36,714 nt of DNA from JBGCED01 sp045106055 (GCA_045106055.1 JBGCED010000061.1:1-36714); one strand, 5' to 3'. Counted from the stretch's first letter, positions 14,613 to 23,275 are shown. The notes: a model not told the origin generated them from the sequence alone. Made by a program: numbers and translations.

Positions 14613-15944
14613 ATGGGGATGGTTATAAACAGGATCGGGGCTTTTATCATTGGGGCAACCCTTTTATTAACCCATCAGCTTTATGCTGCTGATCCCACCC
14701 AAACCCAGCTTGACCGCCTTAACCGCGAAATTGAAGCGACCAAACGCGATCAATCTGCGTTAACCAGCAAGGCGGATCGCTTGGCAGCCGATTTAAAAAC
14801 GCTAAAGCGGGATTTAATCGCAATGGCTGCGGATTTACAAGACCAAGAGGCGGTTATTATCCGCCTTGACCGCCAGCTTGATATATTGCAGCAAGATGCA
14901 GAGCGGCGCAATGAAGAAATTTTCACCCGCAATCAACAAATTACAGATGCAATCCATCTTTACCGCCTAAATGATCAAGCGGGCATTGCTGCGATCATCA
15001 TGCAAGAAGGCGATCCCGCAGATATTATCCAAGGCATGACCCTAACCGCAACCATTTTGCCTTTGATTGGCGATCGCGCACGCTTATTGGGGCAGGATTT
15101 AAAATCATTGAATAATCTGCAAAATAACATTCAAGGAAAAATTGCCCTTTTGGATGTGAATCGTGAAAAATTGCAAGATGGGCGAACGCAGCTTGAAGAT
15201 TTGGTTGCACGCAATTTGGATCAATATAATACCACCCAGCGCAGCCGCCAAGTCACGGATTTAGAACTTCGCGCCCTTGTCAATCAAGCCCAATCCATTA
15301 ATGAATTGATTGAAAATTTACAAAATAATCAAGCCCGCCAGCCCGCAATCATTGCACCCCCGCCCAAACCGCCGCCTTTACCCAGCCAAATTATTTCGCT
15401 GCCGCAGCAAGATCAAGATAATGATCGCGCGCCACCAGCGCAAGCGATAACCCAAGCGCAGCCGCCGCAGCTTGCACCTGCCGCACCGCCAATTATACTT
15501 GCAAAACCACAAGAAATACGCCCCTTTCCCAGCGGCACTCAAAAATTATCAAATCCCGTCATTGGCGCACTGGCAGGGCGTTTTGGTGATTCGCAGCTTA
15601 CAGGCGGAACATTAAGGGGCATTGAATTTGCCGCAAGACCGCAAGCGCAAGTCACCGCCCCCTTTGATGGTCAAATTGTATTTGCAGGCACTTTTCGTGC
15701 CTTTGGCTTGCTGGTGATCATTGAACATGATGGCGGCTATCACAGCGTGCTTGCGGGCATGGAACGCCTGAATGTGATTAATCAGCAATGGGTGCTTGCG
15801 GGCGAACCAATTGGAAGCCTGCCCAGCCGCCAAAGCCAAGCCAACAGTCAAGAAGCAATAAAATTATATGTGGAGCTTCGCAAGAACGGCACACCGATTA
15901 ACCCGCTACCCTTTTTCGATTCAAGAAAATTCGCCGCAAATTAA
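14613..15944 (+). CDS. EnvC-like murein hydrolase activator (degenerate LytM/M23)
   Basis: An exported protein of about 443 residues. Signal peptide IGAFIIGATLLLTHQLYAA, then a long coiled coil (residues about 25-240, heptad-rich, LNREIEATKRD, DLKTLKRDL, LDRQLDILQQ), a Pro/Gln-rich linker, and a C-terminal LytM/peptidase M23 domain (GQIVFAGTFRAFGLLVIIEHDGGYHSVLAGM). The first zinc motif HxxxD and the final HxH-type histidine are absent (RGIEFAARP, LYVELRKNG), as in EnvC, which activates cell-division amidases rather than cutting peptidoglycan itself. The ATG at 14613 has AAAGG 7 bases upstream and gives a clean signal peptide; an ATG at 14595 has none. The TTAA at 15941-15944 holds both its stop and the convergent coaD stop. 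Confidence 0.87.
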   Translation: MGMVINRIGAFIIGATLLLTHQLYAADPTQTQLDRLNREIEATKRDQSALTSKADRLAADLKTLKRDLIAMAADLQDQEAVIIRLDRQLDILQQDAERRNEEIFTRNQQITDAIHLYRLNDQAGIAAIIMQEGDPADIIQGMTLTATILPLIGDRARLLGQDLKSLNNLQNNIQGKIALLDVNREKLQDGRTQLEDLVARNLDQYNTTQRSRQVTDLELRALVNQAQSINELIENLQNNQARQPAIIAPPPKPPPLPSQIISLPQQDQDNDRAPPAQAITQAQPPQLAPAAPPIILAKPQEIRPFPSGTQKLSNPVIGALAGRFGDSQLTGGTLRGIEFAARPQAQVTAPFDGQIVFAGTFRAFGLLVIIEHDGGYHSVLAGMERLNVINQQWVLAGEPIGSLPSRQSQANSQEAIKLYVELRKNGTPINPLPFFDSRKFAAN

Positions 15945-16444
15945 TTTTCGGAATTTAAATGCTGGCTTAGTTTTTCAAGCACCCGCGGGTGGATCAAGGT
16001 GGAAACATCGCCGCCCAATTTAAAGATTTCTTTGACAAAACGGCTTGCGATAAATTGTTGATTTTCGGCTGCCATTAAAAACACTGTCTCAATGTCTTTT
16101 GCAATCCGTCCATTCATCGCCGCCATTTGAAATTCAACTTCAAAATCAGATACCGCACGCAAACCCCGCACCAGCAGCTTTGCATTATGCGCCTTTGCAT
16201 GATCAATCAACAGCCCACTAAAGGGAACAATTTCTATTTTTTTAGAAATTTCTGGCGGAAATGTATCAATCACCGCCTTGGTTAAGATAACGCGTTCATC
16301 CGCAGTAAATAGGGGGTTTTTATCCTTATTCACCGCCACCGATACAATCAAACGGTCGCAAATATAGGTTGCGGCGCGCTTGATAATATCGCTATGACCA
16401 TTGGTGATCGGGTCAAAAGTCCCTGGATAGATTGCAATGCGCAT
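15941..16444 (-). CDS. coaD: Pantetheine-phosphate adenylyltransferase
   Basis: CoaD transfers AMP from ATP to 4'-phosphopantetheine, the fourth step of coenzyme A synthesis. The 167-residue length is standard. The nucleotidyltransferase signature GTFDPITNGHSDI (residues 8-20, with TNGH at 14-17) is intact, as are LLVRGLRAVSDFEVEFQMA and the C-terminal ISS-equivalent stretch around FIASRFVKEIFKLGGDVS. It lies 19 bases after the XRE regulator on the same strand, so they are likely co-transcribed. Confidence 0.96.
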   Translation of the reverse strand: MRIAIYPGTFDPITNGHSDIIKRAATYICDRLIVSVAVNKDKNPLFTADERVILTKAVIDTFPPEISKKIEIVPFSGLLIDHAKAHNAKLLVRGLRAVSDFEVEFQMAAMNGRIAKDIETVFLMAAENQQFIASRFVKEIFKLGGDVSTLIHPRVLEKLSQHLNSEN

Positions 16445-16463
16445 GAATCACCAAGCGCATTCT

Positions 16464-16967
16464 TTAAGCCGGATTGATTGTCATATTGCGGCATAATTCA
16501 AGAATATTTTTGCGCACTGTTGGATCGGTGATGCGGTAATAACAGCGGATAAGTTCCAGCGTTTCTTGCTTCACCATCGGATCGGCATCACTGACATATT
16601 CGCTTTGCGGCACATCCGAAAGCCCCGCCCGTAAGCGCGGCGATTGATTCATAACATTATCGCCCATATCATCAAAAAAGAATTGAATTGGCACATCCAG
16701 CACGCGGCTAATGTCATAAAGACGGCTTGCACCCACACGGTTTGCCCCGCGTTCATATTTTTGAATTTGCTGAAATGTTAGTCCCAGCTCTTCGCCCAAT
16801 TTTTCCTGGCTCATCCCCAAAATGGACCGGCGCAGCCTTATTCTTGCGCCAACATGAATATCAACGGGATTTGCAATCCCGGGGCGACCCGCGGGGATAA
16901 CCCCATCAATTGGATCTGGAATTGGAGTGGGTTTGCCGCTGCCTGGTTTGCGTCCGCGTTTTGCCAT
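16464..16967 (-). CDS. XRE-family HTH regulator, PhrR/PraR-like
   Basis: A 167-residue regulator. A basic, Pro/Gly-rich N-terminal tail (MAKRGRKPGSGKP, AT-hook-like) leads into a Cro/CI helix-turn-helix at about residues 37-96, with NPVDIHVGARIRLRRSILGMS, QEKLGEELGLTFQQIQKYE and NRVGASRLYDISRVLDVPI, ending in FFFDDM. This HTH is highly conserved across alphaproteobacteria, where relatives (PhrR, PraR) regulate stress, quorum sensing or biofilm genes. The AT-hook-like tail is less usual. Target genes cannot be read here. An inverted repeat about 95 bases upstream could be its own operator. Confidence 0.9.
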   Translation of the reverse strand: MAKRGRKPGSGKPTPIPDPIDGVIPAGRPGIANPVDIHVGARIRLRRSILGMSQEKLGEELGLTFQQIQKYERGANRVGASRLYDISRVLDVPIQFFFDDMGDNVMNQSPRLRAGLSDVPQSEYVSDADPMVKQETLELIRCYYRITDPTVRKNILELCRNMTINPA

Positions 16968-17319
16968 GATTTAAGCCTCTTTGCTATTTATGGATAAATT
17001 TATATTTTTGATCATCTTATATTATATAGATAAACTAGTGATATTTTCAATTAAAAACAAGGTTTATTTTTTTATTAAATAAACTAAATCGCCCTACTGA
17101 CAAGCCTTTACTTATATTTTATTTATTCAAGTTGTAAAATTTAATATGGCATTGCGTTACCATAAGAAACACCAATTATGCAAGCCCAATCATGTAAATA
17201 TTTTTTAAAATTGAAAGCGTGATTATTCCTAAATTTATTCAATTTAAAGTGTAGCAAAATTTATGATTGCCGTAAACATAAATTTATTTAAACGCAACGC
17301 TTTGGTTACAGACATGCCC
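16968..17319. other. AT-rich non-coding spacer between divergent genes
   Basis: This spacer between the XRE regulator and the DUF4399 gene is very AT-rich, with several near-palindromes such as AAATTTATTTAAA-like stretches around 17278-17293. No open frame or RNA fold of a known family is recognised. The only clear structure is the inverted repeat at 17062-17084. Confidence 0.6.
17062..17084. promoter_or_regulatory. Inverted repeat upstream of the XRE regulator
   Basis: GTTTATTT, 7 bases, AAATAAAC: 8-bp perfect arms, 95 bases upstream of the regulator start. It is a plausible autoregulatory site but AT-rich, so chance is possible. Confidence 0.35.
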
Positions 17320-17348
17320 TTGAAACCAAAGATTTTGTATCTTATACT
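17320..17348 (+). promoter_or_regulatory. Strong sigma70-type promoter of the DUF4399 gene
   Basis: TTGAAA (17320-17325), 17 bases, TATACT (17343-17348), 49 bases before the ATG. Both hexamers are close to consensus and spacing is ideal. Confidence 0.7.
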
Positions 17349-17354
17349 TATATC

Positions 17355-17370
17355 CATGCGCTAACGCATG
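17355..17370 (+). promoter_or_regulatory. 5'-end hairpin of the DUF4399 transcript
   Basis: CATGCG, CTAA, CGCATG: a 6-bp stem with a 4-base loop, starting 6 bases after the -10. It would sit at the very 5' end of the mRNA and could protect it from decay. It could also be an operator. Confidence 0.5.
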
Positions 17371-17397
17371 AATTAATTTAATGGAGGAAATCACATT

Positions 17398-17886
17398 ATG
17401 CGAAGCTTTATCACCGTTCAAAGATTAAAAAAAATGGCAGTTTCACGCCTGTTCTCAGTTGCGCTATTGGCTGCCGCCATGCCCTTTATAGCCCAAAGTG
17501 CGATGGCACAATCACCCGCCCCGCCAAATGCTGCGGTTTATTTTGTGAATATTGAAGATGGTCAAACCGTGCAATCCCCGTTCAAAGTCGTGTTTGGCTT
17601 AACAGGCATGGGCGTTGCCCCTGCTGGCACGGATAAAGCAAATACAGGGCATCATCATTTATTGATCAACCGCGCACAGCTTGGCATGGGCGAAATGGGC
17701 GATTACGAGCTGGAAGGCGCGCTGCCCGCCGATGAAAATCATGTGCATTTTGGCGCGGGTCAAACCGAAACCATGCTTGATTTACCCGCTGGCACCCATA
17801 CGCTGCAAATGGTGTTGGGCGATATGAATCATATTCCGCATAGCCCGCCCGTTACTTCGAATGTGATTAGCATCACAGTCGAGTAA
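17398..17886 (+). CDS. Secreted DUF4399 domain protein
   Basis: 162 residues. A signal peptide (basic start, LFSVALLAAAMPFIAQSAMAQ, cleavage after AMA) is followed by one DUF4399 domain with FVNIEDGQTVQSPFKVVFGL, the histidine cluster GHHHLLIN, NHVHFGAGQTET and LPAGTHTLQMVLGD. Function is unknown; the conserved histidines HHH, HVH and H could bind a metal in the periplasm (inference). It is a single-gene unit with a near-consensus promoter, a 5' hairpin, a GGAGG ribosome binding site and a strong terminator, which suggests high expression. It lies just past the 3' end of ccoG but points the other way. Confidence 0.9.
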   Translation: MRSFITVQRLKKMAVSRLFSVALLAAAMPFIAQSAMAQSPAPPNAAVYFVNIEDGQTVQSPFKVVFGLTGMGVAPAGTDKANTGHHHLLINRAQLGMGEMGDYELEGALPADENHVHFGAGQTETMLDLPAGTHTLQMVLGDMNHIPHSPPVTSNVISITVE

Positions 17887-17917
17887 GCACAGCCTAAATA
17901 ATATCTTTTTCTTAAAC

Positions 17918-17957
17918 ACCCTCCCTTGGATGCCATATTTAAGGGAGGGTTTTTTTA
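17918..17957 (+). terminator. Rho-independent terminator of the DUF4399 gene
   Basis: ACCCTCCCTT (17918-17927), 13-base loop, AAGGGAGGGT (17941-17950), then six further T. A perfect 10-bp stem with a T tract, 32 bases after the stop. The T tract reaches the last codon of convergent ccoG. The opposite strand has no T run, so it works rightward. Confidence 0.95.
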
Positions 17958-19448
17958 TTCTAAAGGCCCTTTAAAGAAATCCTGCACAAAGATCGCATCT
18001 GCGGTTTTGTCGGTTGGCTCTGCCTTAAAGAAAACAGGCCTTGTATCTTGCACCTGATCTTTGGTCTGCGTGATAAACAACCTAACCGCTACCAGCTTGC
18101 TGGGGGCAAGCGGCACAATGATTTTATTGTCTTTCACTTCATATCCAATCGCATTGATGCGCATTGCCATATCATTCGCGCTTACACCCGCATCCACAGC
18201 ATCGCCTTGCAGGCTGATTTGATAATGATGCTGATAGCCCGTTCGGTTTGAAATTTTCAACTCATAGCCATTGCGAATATCCCCATTGGAAAGGGTGACA
18301 AATAGCGGGTTACGATCCCGCTGAACTGTAATATCAAGCTGGGCGCGGTTAAAATAAGACACGCCCATAATCACAGAAATAAGCAAAATAAGCCCCGCAT
18401 ACATCATGGTGCGCGGGCGAATTACAGGCGTTTTAATCGGTTTTCCTACGACCCGTGCTTGAATTTGCTTTTCCGTATCATAGCCAATTAATCCCGTTGG
18501 CAAATCCACCTTTTTCATCATTTCATCGCACGCATCAATGCATAAGGCGCAATGGATACATTCCAGCTGCAAGCCATTTCGAATGTCAATTCCCACAGGG
18601 CAAACTGCAACGCATGCTTTGCAATCAATGCAATCGCCAGCATTTTCGCGGTGGGATAATTTTACCTGACCATCGTGGAATTCCAGCGGTTTTTCAAGCA
18701 TATCGGCGCGTTTTAGGGGCGCGCGCGGCTCTCCGCGTTCATAGCGATAGGTGACACTCAGCGCATCTTCATCTGTCATTGCGGCTTGAATGCGCGGCCA
18801 TGGACACATATAAATACAGACCTGTTCGCGCGCGACCCCGCCCAGCAAAAAAGTTGTGCCTGTAAAAACACCAATCCATATCCACGCATTTAATGGTGCT
18901 TCAAAATGAATTAATGCCACCAGCAAGCTTGGCGCATCGGCAAAATAAAACACCCATGCCCCGCCTGTTAAGACTGAAATCAACAGAAAAATAGCATATT
19001 TGGTTAATTTCTTGCGCCAGACATTGGCGCGCCAGCGATTATTATCTTGGCGCATCCTTTTATTGCGATCGCCTTCCACCCAGCGTTCAACCCACAGGAA
19101 TAAATCCGTCCATACGGTTTGCGGGCAAGTATAACCGCACCATACCCGCCCATACATGGCATTCAGCATAAATACCACCAGCGCGCCAAGCACCAGCAGC
19201 CCTGTAAAATAATAGACCTCTTGCGGCCATAATTCAATGAAGAAAAAGAAAAAACGGCGATTGGGCAGATCAACCAGCACCGCTTGATCTGGAAGCCCAG
19301 GACCTCTATCCCACCTGATCCACGGCGTTAGGTAATATATCCCCAGCGTTACCAGCATGATCAGCCATTTAAGCGATCTAAAAGTGCCGCCTACCGCTTT
19401 GGGATAGACCTTGCGGCGCGATTCATAAAGGCTTGTTGTTTCTGACAT
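17955..19448 (-). CDS. ccoG: Cytochrome c oxidase accessory protein CcoG/FixG
   Basis: A 497-residue membrane iron-sulfur protein needed for assembly of the cbb3 oxidase; it is proposed to reduce copper for the CuB site. Parts: membrane segments near residues 28-45, 80-100, 150-172 and 188-205, the CGYTCPQ and CIYMCPW cysteine pairs, two [4Fe-4S] ferredoxin motifs (C273-x2-C276-x2-C279-x3-C283 and C297-x2-C300-x2-C303-x3-C307), another helix near 347-365, and a periplasmic Ig-like C-terminal domain. It is the last gene of ccoN-O-Q-P-G, 69 bases after ccoP. No ccoH, ccoI or ccoS follows in this window. Confidence 0.96.
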   Translation of the reverse strand: MSETTSLYESRRKVYPKAVGGTFRSLKWLIMLVTLGIYYLTPWIRWDRGPGLPDQAVLVDLPNRRFFFFFIELWPQEVYYFTGLLVLGALVVFMLNAMYGRVWCGYTCPQTVWTDLFLWVERWVEGDRNKRMRQDNNRWRANVWRKKLTKYAIFLLISVLTGGAWVFYFADAPSLLVALIHFEAPLNAWIWIGVFTGTTFLLGGVAREQVCIYMCPWPRIQAAMTDEDALSVTYRYERGEPRAPLKRADMLEKPLEFHDGQVKLSHRENAGDCIDCKACVAVCPVGIDIRNGLQLECIHCALCIDACDEMMKKVDLPTGLIGYDTEKQIQARVVGKPIKTPVIRPRTMMYAGLILLISVIMGVSYFNRAQLDITVQRDRNPLFVTLSNGDIRNGYELKISNRTGYQHHYQISLQGDAVDAGVSANDMAMRINAIGYEVKDNKIIVPLAPSKLVAVRLFITQTKDQVQDTRPVFFKAEPTDKTADAIFVQDFFKGPLE

Positions 19449-19517
19449 TAACTAAGCAATCTGTGGTTAAATGATCCGTGAACAGCGCAAATTAAACCGC
19501 GCCATTGTTAAGCTGCC

Positions 19518-20387
19518 TTATTGACCGCCGCCTTGTGCGTGGACATAGGTTGCAAGCACACGAATTTCACCCAAGGATAAACGGTCAATCCATGCAGGCA
19601 TCACCCCAGCGCGCCCTTTAACAAGCGTTTCGGTGATGCTGCCCTTATCCCCGCCATATAGCCAGATGGCATCCATTAAATTGGGTGCGCCCATATCGGC
19701 AATCCCGCGCCCATCCTCGCCATGGCAAGCGCTGCAATTTTCTTCAAACAAGGTTGCAACTTGTTCATTTTCATCGCTTTCACCCGCCAGCCAGCTTGCA
19801 AGCAGATCAATTTCACCATTGGTTAAAATGCCATCATCTGCGCCCGCTTCAGATTCACCATAAGCCATCATTTCATTAAAGCGCGTTTCGTCATGGTCTG
19901 CACGAATGCCATAAAATAAGGTTTGCTCAATCCCCTCAAGCGTGCCGTCCCACAGCCAATCATCATCAATTAGACTTGGATAGCGTCCCGCCATGCCAGC
20001 AGCGGCATTTCCATGACAGCCCGCACAATTATCGGCAAATAAAGTGCGCCCGCCCGCCAAGGCAAATTGCTGTAATTCAGGGGAATTATTAATTTCATCC
20101 TCGGAAGCATTTAATAATTTCTCAACAAAAACCTGCCGTTCAGCGCGTGCTGCCACAAGCTCTTCTGCAACCAGCGCACGGCGATCATATCCCAGCAAAC
20201 CGCGCGTATAATCAGACACCATCGGCCATGCAGGCATTGCAATCCAATAGCCAATTGACCAAAGAATACACGCATAAAGCACATAAAGCCACCATTTTGG
20301 AAGGGGGTTATTTAATTCCCGAATGCCGTCCCATTCATGCCCTGTATCTTCAACGCCAGTAATGTGATCTTTTTGTTTATCAGCCAT
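19518..20387 (-). CDS. ccoP: cbb3-type cytochrome c oxidase subunit III (diheme)
   Basis: 289 residues. A cytoplasmic N-terminus (DTGHEWDGIRELNNPLPKWW, the family hallmark) leads to one membrane helix (about 32-52) and a periplasmic part with two cytochrome c domains. Heme sites are CAGCH at 121-125 and CSACH at 218-222. The likely axial methionines are in the later loops (for example GVMPAW at 261-266). It passes electrons from soluble cytochrome c to CcoO. Position between ccoQ and ccoG is canonical. Confidence 0.97.
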   Translation of the reverse strand: MADKQKDHITGVEDTGHEWDGIRELNNPLPKWWLYVLYACILWSIGYWIAMPAWPMVSDYTRGLLGYDRRALVAEELVAARAERQVFVEKLLNASEDEINNSPELQQFALAGGRTLFADNCAGCHGNAAAGMAGRYPSLIDDDWLWDGTLEGIEQTLFYGIRADHDETRFNEMMAYGESEAGADDGILTNGEIDLLASWLAGESDENEQVATLFEENCSACHGEDGRGIADMGAPNLMDAIWLYGGDKGSITETLVKGRAGVMPAWIDRLSLGEIRVLATYVHAQGGGQ

Positions 20388-20448
20388 TTTTTCAGCCCTT
20401 ATATTGTCATCTTTAGCATGGTTTAACTTTGCTTATTTGCCATCTTGG

Positions 20449-20607
20449 CTATTCATCATCCTTCATAGGCAATTCAGCCATATGCTTGAACGCTTTTTTA
20501 TTGCTTGGCCATAATGCGTAAATGACCGCAGCCACAAAGAAAATAAACAAGCCAACTGCGCCCCAGCTTTTTGCAAATACTTGCAATATCTCATAGGTTA
20601 GTTCCAT
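20449..20607 (-). CDS. ccoQ: cbb3-type cytochrome c oxidase subunit CcoQ/FixQ
   Basis: A 52-residue protein. A short N-terminus MELTYEILQVFAKSW leads into one membrane helix (VGLFIFFVAAVIYALWP, about 18-34) and a charged tail KKAFKHMAELPMKDDE. The WP followed by a basic stretch is typical of CcoQ, which stabilises CcoP in the oxidase complex. An excellent AAGGAGGT ribosome binding site that overlaps the ccoO stop precedes the ATG. It lies exactly between ccoO and ccoP, which confirms the call. Confidence 0.93.
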   Translation of the reverse strand: MELTYEILQVFAKSWGAVGLFIFFVAAVIYALWPSNKKAFKHMAELPMKDDE

Positions 20608-20619
20608 CAATTTACCTCC

Positions 20620-21366
20620 TTAATTTTGGCTGGCCTCAATTTTAGCTTCCATTTCATCCAGCGGATGATCTTTGACCAAAGTGCCAAGCATTTGTAAATA
20701 GGCAATCAAGGCATCCATTTCGGTGACTTGATTTGGATTATGATCAAAATCGCGAACGGCAACATCCGGCCAGCGTTCCAGCAATAAATCTGCGGCTTCA
20801 TCATAAGGATCACCAGCTTGTGCCAGCATATCCGCCTTGGCATTTTCAATTTGATCATCGCTATAAGGCACACCAACACGGCTTAATGCGACCAGATGTG
20901 CTTTAATGTCCATATCCTCGATTGATGCTTCGGCTAGGAATGGGTATCCAGGCATGATTGACCCCACGACCATGCTGCGCGGATCCGCCATATGGGCAAC
21001 ATGCCAATCATCGGAATATTTACCGCCAACGCGTGCCAAATCAGGACCATTGCGTTTTGATCCCCATTGAAAAGGATGATCATACATGCTTTCAACCGCC
21101 AGCGAATAGCGACCATAACGATCAACCTCGTCGCGCAAGGTTCTGATTTGCTGACTATGGCAATTATAACACCCTTCGCGAATATAAACATCCCGCCCTG
21201 CAACTTCCAGCGGGGTATAGGGGCGCATGCCCTCAACCTTTTCCATCGTGGATTTAAGCCAGAATAAAGGCGCAATCTCAACCAACCCGCCAATGGCAAC
21301 GACAAACAAGATGCCCACCAACAGCACGATTGATTTTGTTTCAAATATTTCATGTTTGTTTAACAT
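20620..21366 (-). CDS. ccoO: cbb3-type cytochrome c oxidase subunit II (monoheme)
   Basis: 248 residues, one N-terminal membrane helix (about 13-35) and a periplasmic cytochrome c domain with CYNCH at 66-70 inside REGCYNCHSQQIRTLRDEVDRYG. The distal part has GPDLARVGGKYSDDWH, PRSMVVGSIMPGYPFL (the Met ligand region) and the C-terminal VTEMDALIAYLQMLGT, all family hallmarks. It relays electrons from CcoP to the binuclear centre in CcoN. Confidence 0.97.
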   Translation of the reverse strand: MLNKHEIFETKSIVLLVGILFVVAIGGLVEIAPLFWLKSTMEKVEGMRPYTPLEVAGRDVYIREGCYNCHSQQIRTLRDEVDRYGRYSLAVESMYDHPFQWGSKRNGPDLARVGGKYSDDWHVAHMADPRSMVVGSIMPGYPFLAEASIEDMDIKAHLVALSRVGVPYSDDQIENAKADMLAQAGDPYDEAADLLLERWPDVAVRDFDHNPNQVTEMDALIAYLQMLGTLVKDHPLDEMEAKIEASQN

Positions 21367-21429
21367 AATTTTTAAAGCTCCTATAGGTGCAGGATCATAA
21401 TGCGTTCAATATTTTAAAAGGGCTGAATC

Positions 21430-23070
21430 TTAGGTTGCGGCCAATGTTGATTTTGCTGGGGCTTCCACCAAATTGGCGGTACTGGTTGCGGTTTTAAACA
21501 TATTATAAAGCATGATTAATGCGCCAACCAAGAACAGCCCGCCCCCTAAAGCGCGAATGACATAAAAGGGCTGCATGGCAATCACGGTTTCAATAAAGGC
21601 ATATTGCAAAAAGCCCTCGCTGCTATAAGCGCGCCACATTAAGCCTTGAAGAATGCCAGATACCCACATCGAGGTAATGTAAAGCAGAATGCCCAAGGTT
21701 GAAATCCAGAAATGCCATTCCACCAATTTATTGGAATATAAATCCTTGCGCCCAACCATTTTAGGCCATACCGAATAAATTGCGCCAAAACTGATATAGG
21801 CAACCCAGCCAAGCGCGCCAGAATGAACATGGCCCACCGTCCAATCCGTATAATGGGAAAGGCTGTTGACGGCTTTGATGGACATTAGCGGCCCTTCAAA
21901 AGTGCTCATCCCATAAAAGGCAACCGACACGACCATCATCCGCAGCACAGGATCAGTTCTAAGCTTATCCCATGCCCCCGATAAGGTCATCAAACCATTG
22001 ATCATCCCGCCCCAGCTGGGCATCCATAGAATGATGGAAAAAGTCATGCCAAGCGTTTGCGCCCAATCAGGCAATGCCGTATAATGCAAATGGTGCGGCC
22101 CTGCCCACATATAAAGAAAAATCAATGACCAAAAATGAACGATCGATAGGCGATAAGAATAAACAGGGCGTTCCGCGCGTTTTGGCACAAAATAATACAT
22201 GATCCCCAAAAAGCCAGCGGTTAAAAAGAAACCGACCGCATTATGGGCATACCACCACTGGGTCATCGCATCTTGAACCCCTGAAAATAGGGAATAAGAT
22301 TTGCTGCCAAGAAAGCTTACAGGCACTGCCAGATTATTCACCAAATGCAGCATGGCAACAGTCACAATGAATGCAAGGAAAAACCAGTTTGCAACATAAA
22401 TATGCTTTTCTTTGCGGGTCATTAAAGTTCCCAAAAATACTAGCAAATAGGCAACCCAAACAATGGTTAGCCAAATATCCACATACCATTCAGGTTCTGC
22501 ATATTCACGGCTTTGGGTAACCCCAAGCAAATAGCCAGAAGCAGCAAGCAATAAAAAGGACTGATAGCCCCAAAACACAAACCAAGGCAGCACCCCGCCC
22601 CATAATGGCGCACGGCAAGTGCGCTGCACCGCATAAAAGGAGGAAAAGATCAACGCATTCCCGCCAAAGGCAAAAATCACCGCAGAAGTATGCACAGGGC
22701 GCAAACGCCCAAAATTAATAAAGGAAGTATCAAAATTCAACACAGGAAAAGCAAGCTGCAAAGCAATCACAAGCCCAACCAAAAAGCCAACCACGCCCCA
22801 AAGCGCAGTCGCCGCCGCACCATATTGAATGATTTTATTATTATAAGGAATATCGGTTGTGCCAATTTTTAACGGCGAGCGCCCATCAGGATTGCGCGCA
22901 AAAAACCGAATGGTGACATAGGCGGCAACCAAGCTTAACACCACCCCAATCATGCCATGAAAGCGAAAAACAGGATCCCCCCCCATACTTGCAAAAATGG
23001 CTGAGATCAGGCCAATTAAGCCTGTGAACAACAATAAGCTCCAAAATTGTGCGGTTGCTTTTTCCTGCAT
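21430..23070 (-). CDS. ccoN: cbb3-type cytochrome c oxidase catalytic subunit I
   Basis: A 546-residue heme-copper oxidase of the C family with at least twelve membrane helices. It reduces oxygen to water with high affinity while pumping protons. Visible are GRLRPVHTSAVIFAFGGN (heme ligand region), the QWWYAHNAVGFFLTAGFLGIMYYFVPKRAERP segment (CuB His and the cross-linked Tyr region), GPHHLHYTALPDW, and HYTDWTVGHVHSGALGWVAYIS with further ligands. It is the first gene of the operon. Its leader carries a long imperfect hairpin (23118-23158). No clear FNR/FixK box was found. Confidence 0.97.
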   Translation of the reverse strand: MQEKATAQFWSLLLFTGLIGLISAIFASMGGDPVFRFHGMIGVVLSLVAAYVTIRFFARNPDGRSPLKIGTTDIPYNNKIIQYGAAATALWGVVGFLVGLVIALQLAFPVLNFDTSFINFGRLRPVHTSAVIFAFGGNALIFSSFYAVQRTCRAPLWGGVLPWFVFWGYQSFLLLAASGYLLGVTQSREYAEPEWYVDIWLTIVWVAYLLVFLGTLMTRKEKHIYVANWFFLAFIVTVAMLHLVNNLAVPVSFLGSKSYSLFSGVQDAMTQWWYAHNAVGFFLTAGFLGIMYYFVPKRAERPVYSYRLSIVHFWSLIFLYMWAGPHHLHYTALPDWAQTLGMTFSIILWMPSWGGMINGLMTLSGAWDKLRTDPVLRMMVVSVAFYGMSTFEGPLMSIKAVNSLSHYTDWTVGHVHSGALGWVAYISFGAIYSVWPKMVGRKDLYSNKLVEWHFWISTLGILLYITSMWVSGILQGLMWRAYSSEGFLQYAFIETVIAMQPFYVIRALGGGLFLVGALIMLYNMFKTATSTANLVEAPAKSTLAAT

Positions 23071-23117
23071 TTTAATATTCCTTAAGCTGCTATCGCTTGT
23101 TTTTTTAACATCATTCC

Positions 23118-23158
23118 TTACATTTCCTTAATCTTTCAAGAAGATTACAGGAATGTAA
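23118..23158 (-). promoter_or_regulatory. Long hairpin in the ccoN leader
   Basis: Left arm 23118-23135 (TTACATT-T-CCT-TAATCTT), 5-base loop, right arm 23141-23158 (AAGATTA-C-AGG-AATGTAA): 17 base pairs with one unpaired base on each side. It lies 48-88 bases before the ccoN ATG. No T run follows on the ccoN strand, so a terminator is unlikely. An operator or a mRNA structure affecting ccoN is possible. Confidence 0.6.
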
Positions 23159-23248
23159 TGTTGTTGTTTCTAAACCTGTTTAGATTTAAAGTCAACGCAA
23201 TTTACAGATATTATATGTTTAACTTTTATGAATTGAATCAAGATCATG

Positions 23249-23275
23249 GTAATGTCTTGTGGCATAAGACATTAC
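23249..23275. promoter_or_regulatory. 10-bp inverted repeat upstream of ccoN
   Basis: GTAATGTCTT, GTGGCAT, AAGACATTAC: perfect 10-bp arms, about 180 bases upstream of ccoN. It may be an operator, or the end of the upstream dctM transcript on the minus strand; no T tract follows. The spacer from 23071 to 23563 otherwise holds only the leader hairpin and the repeat array. Confidence 0.5.
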
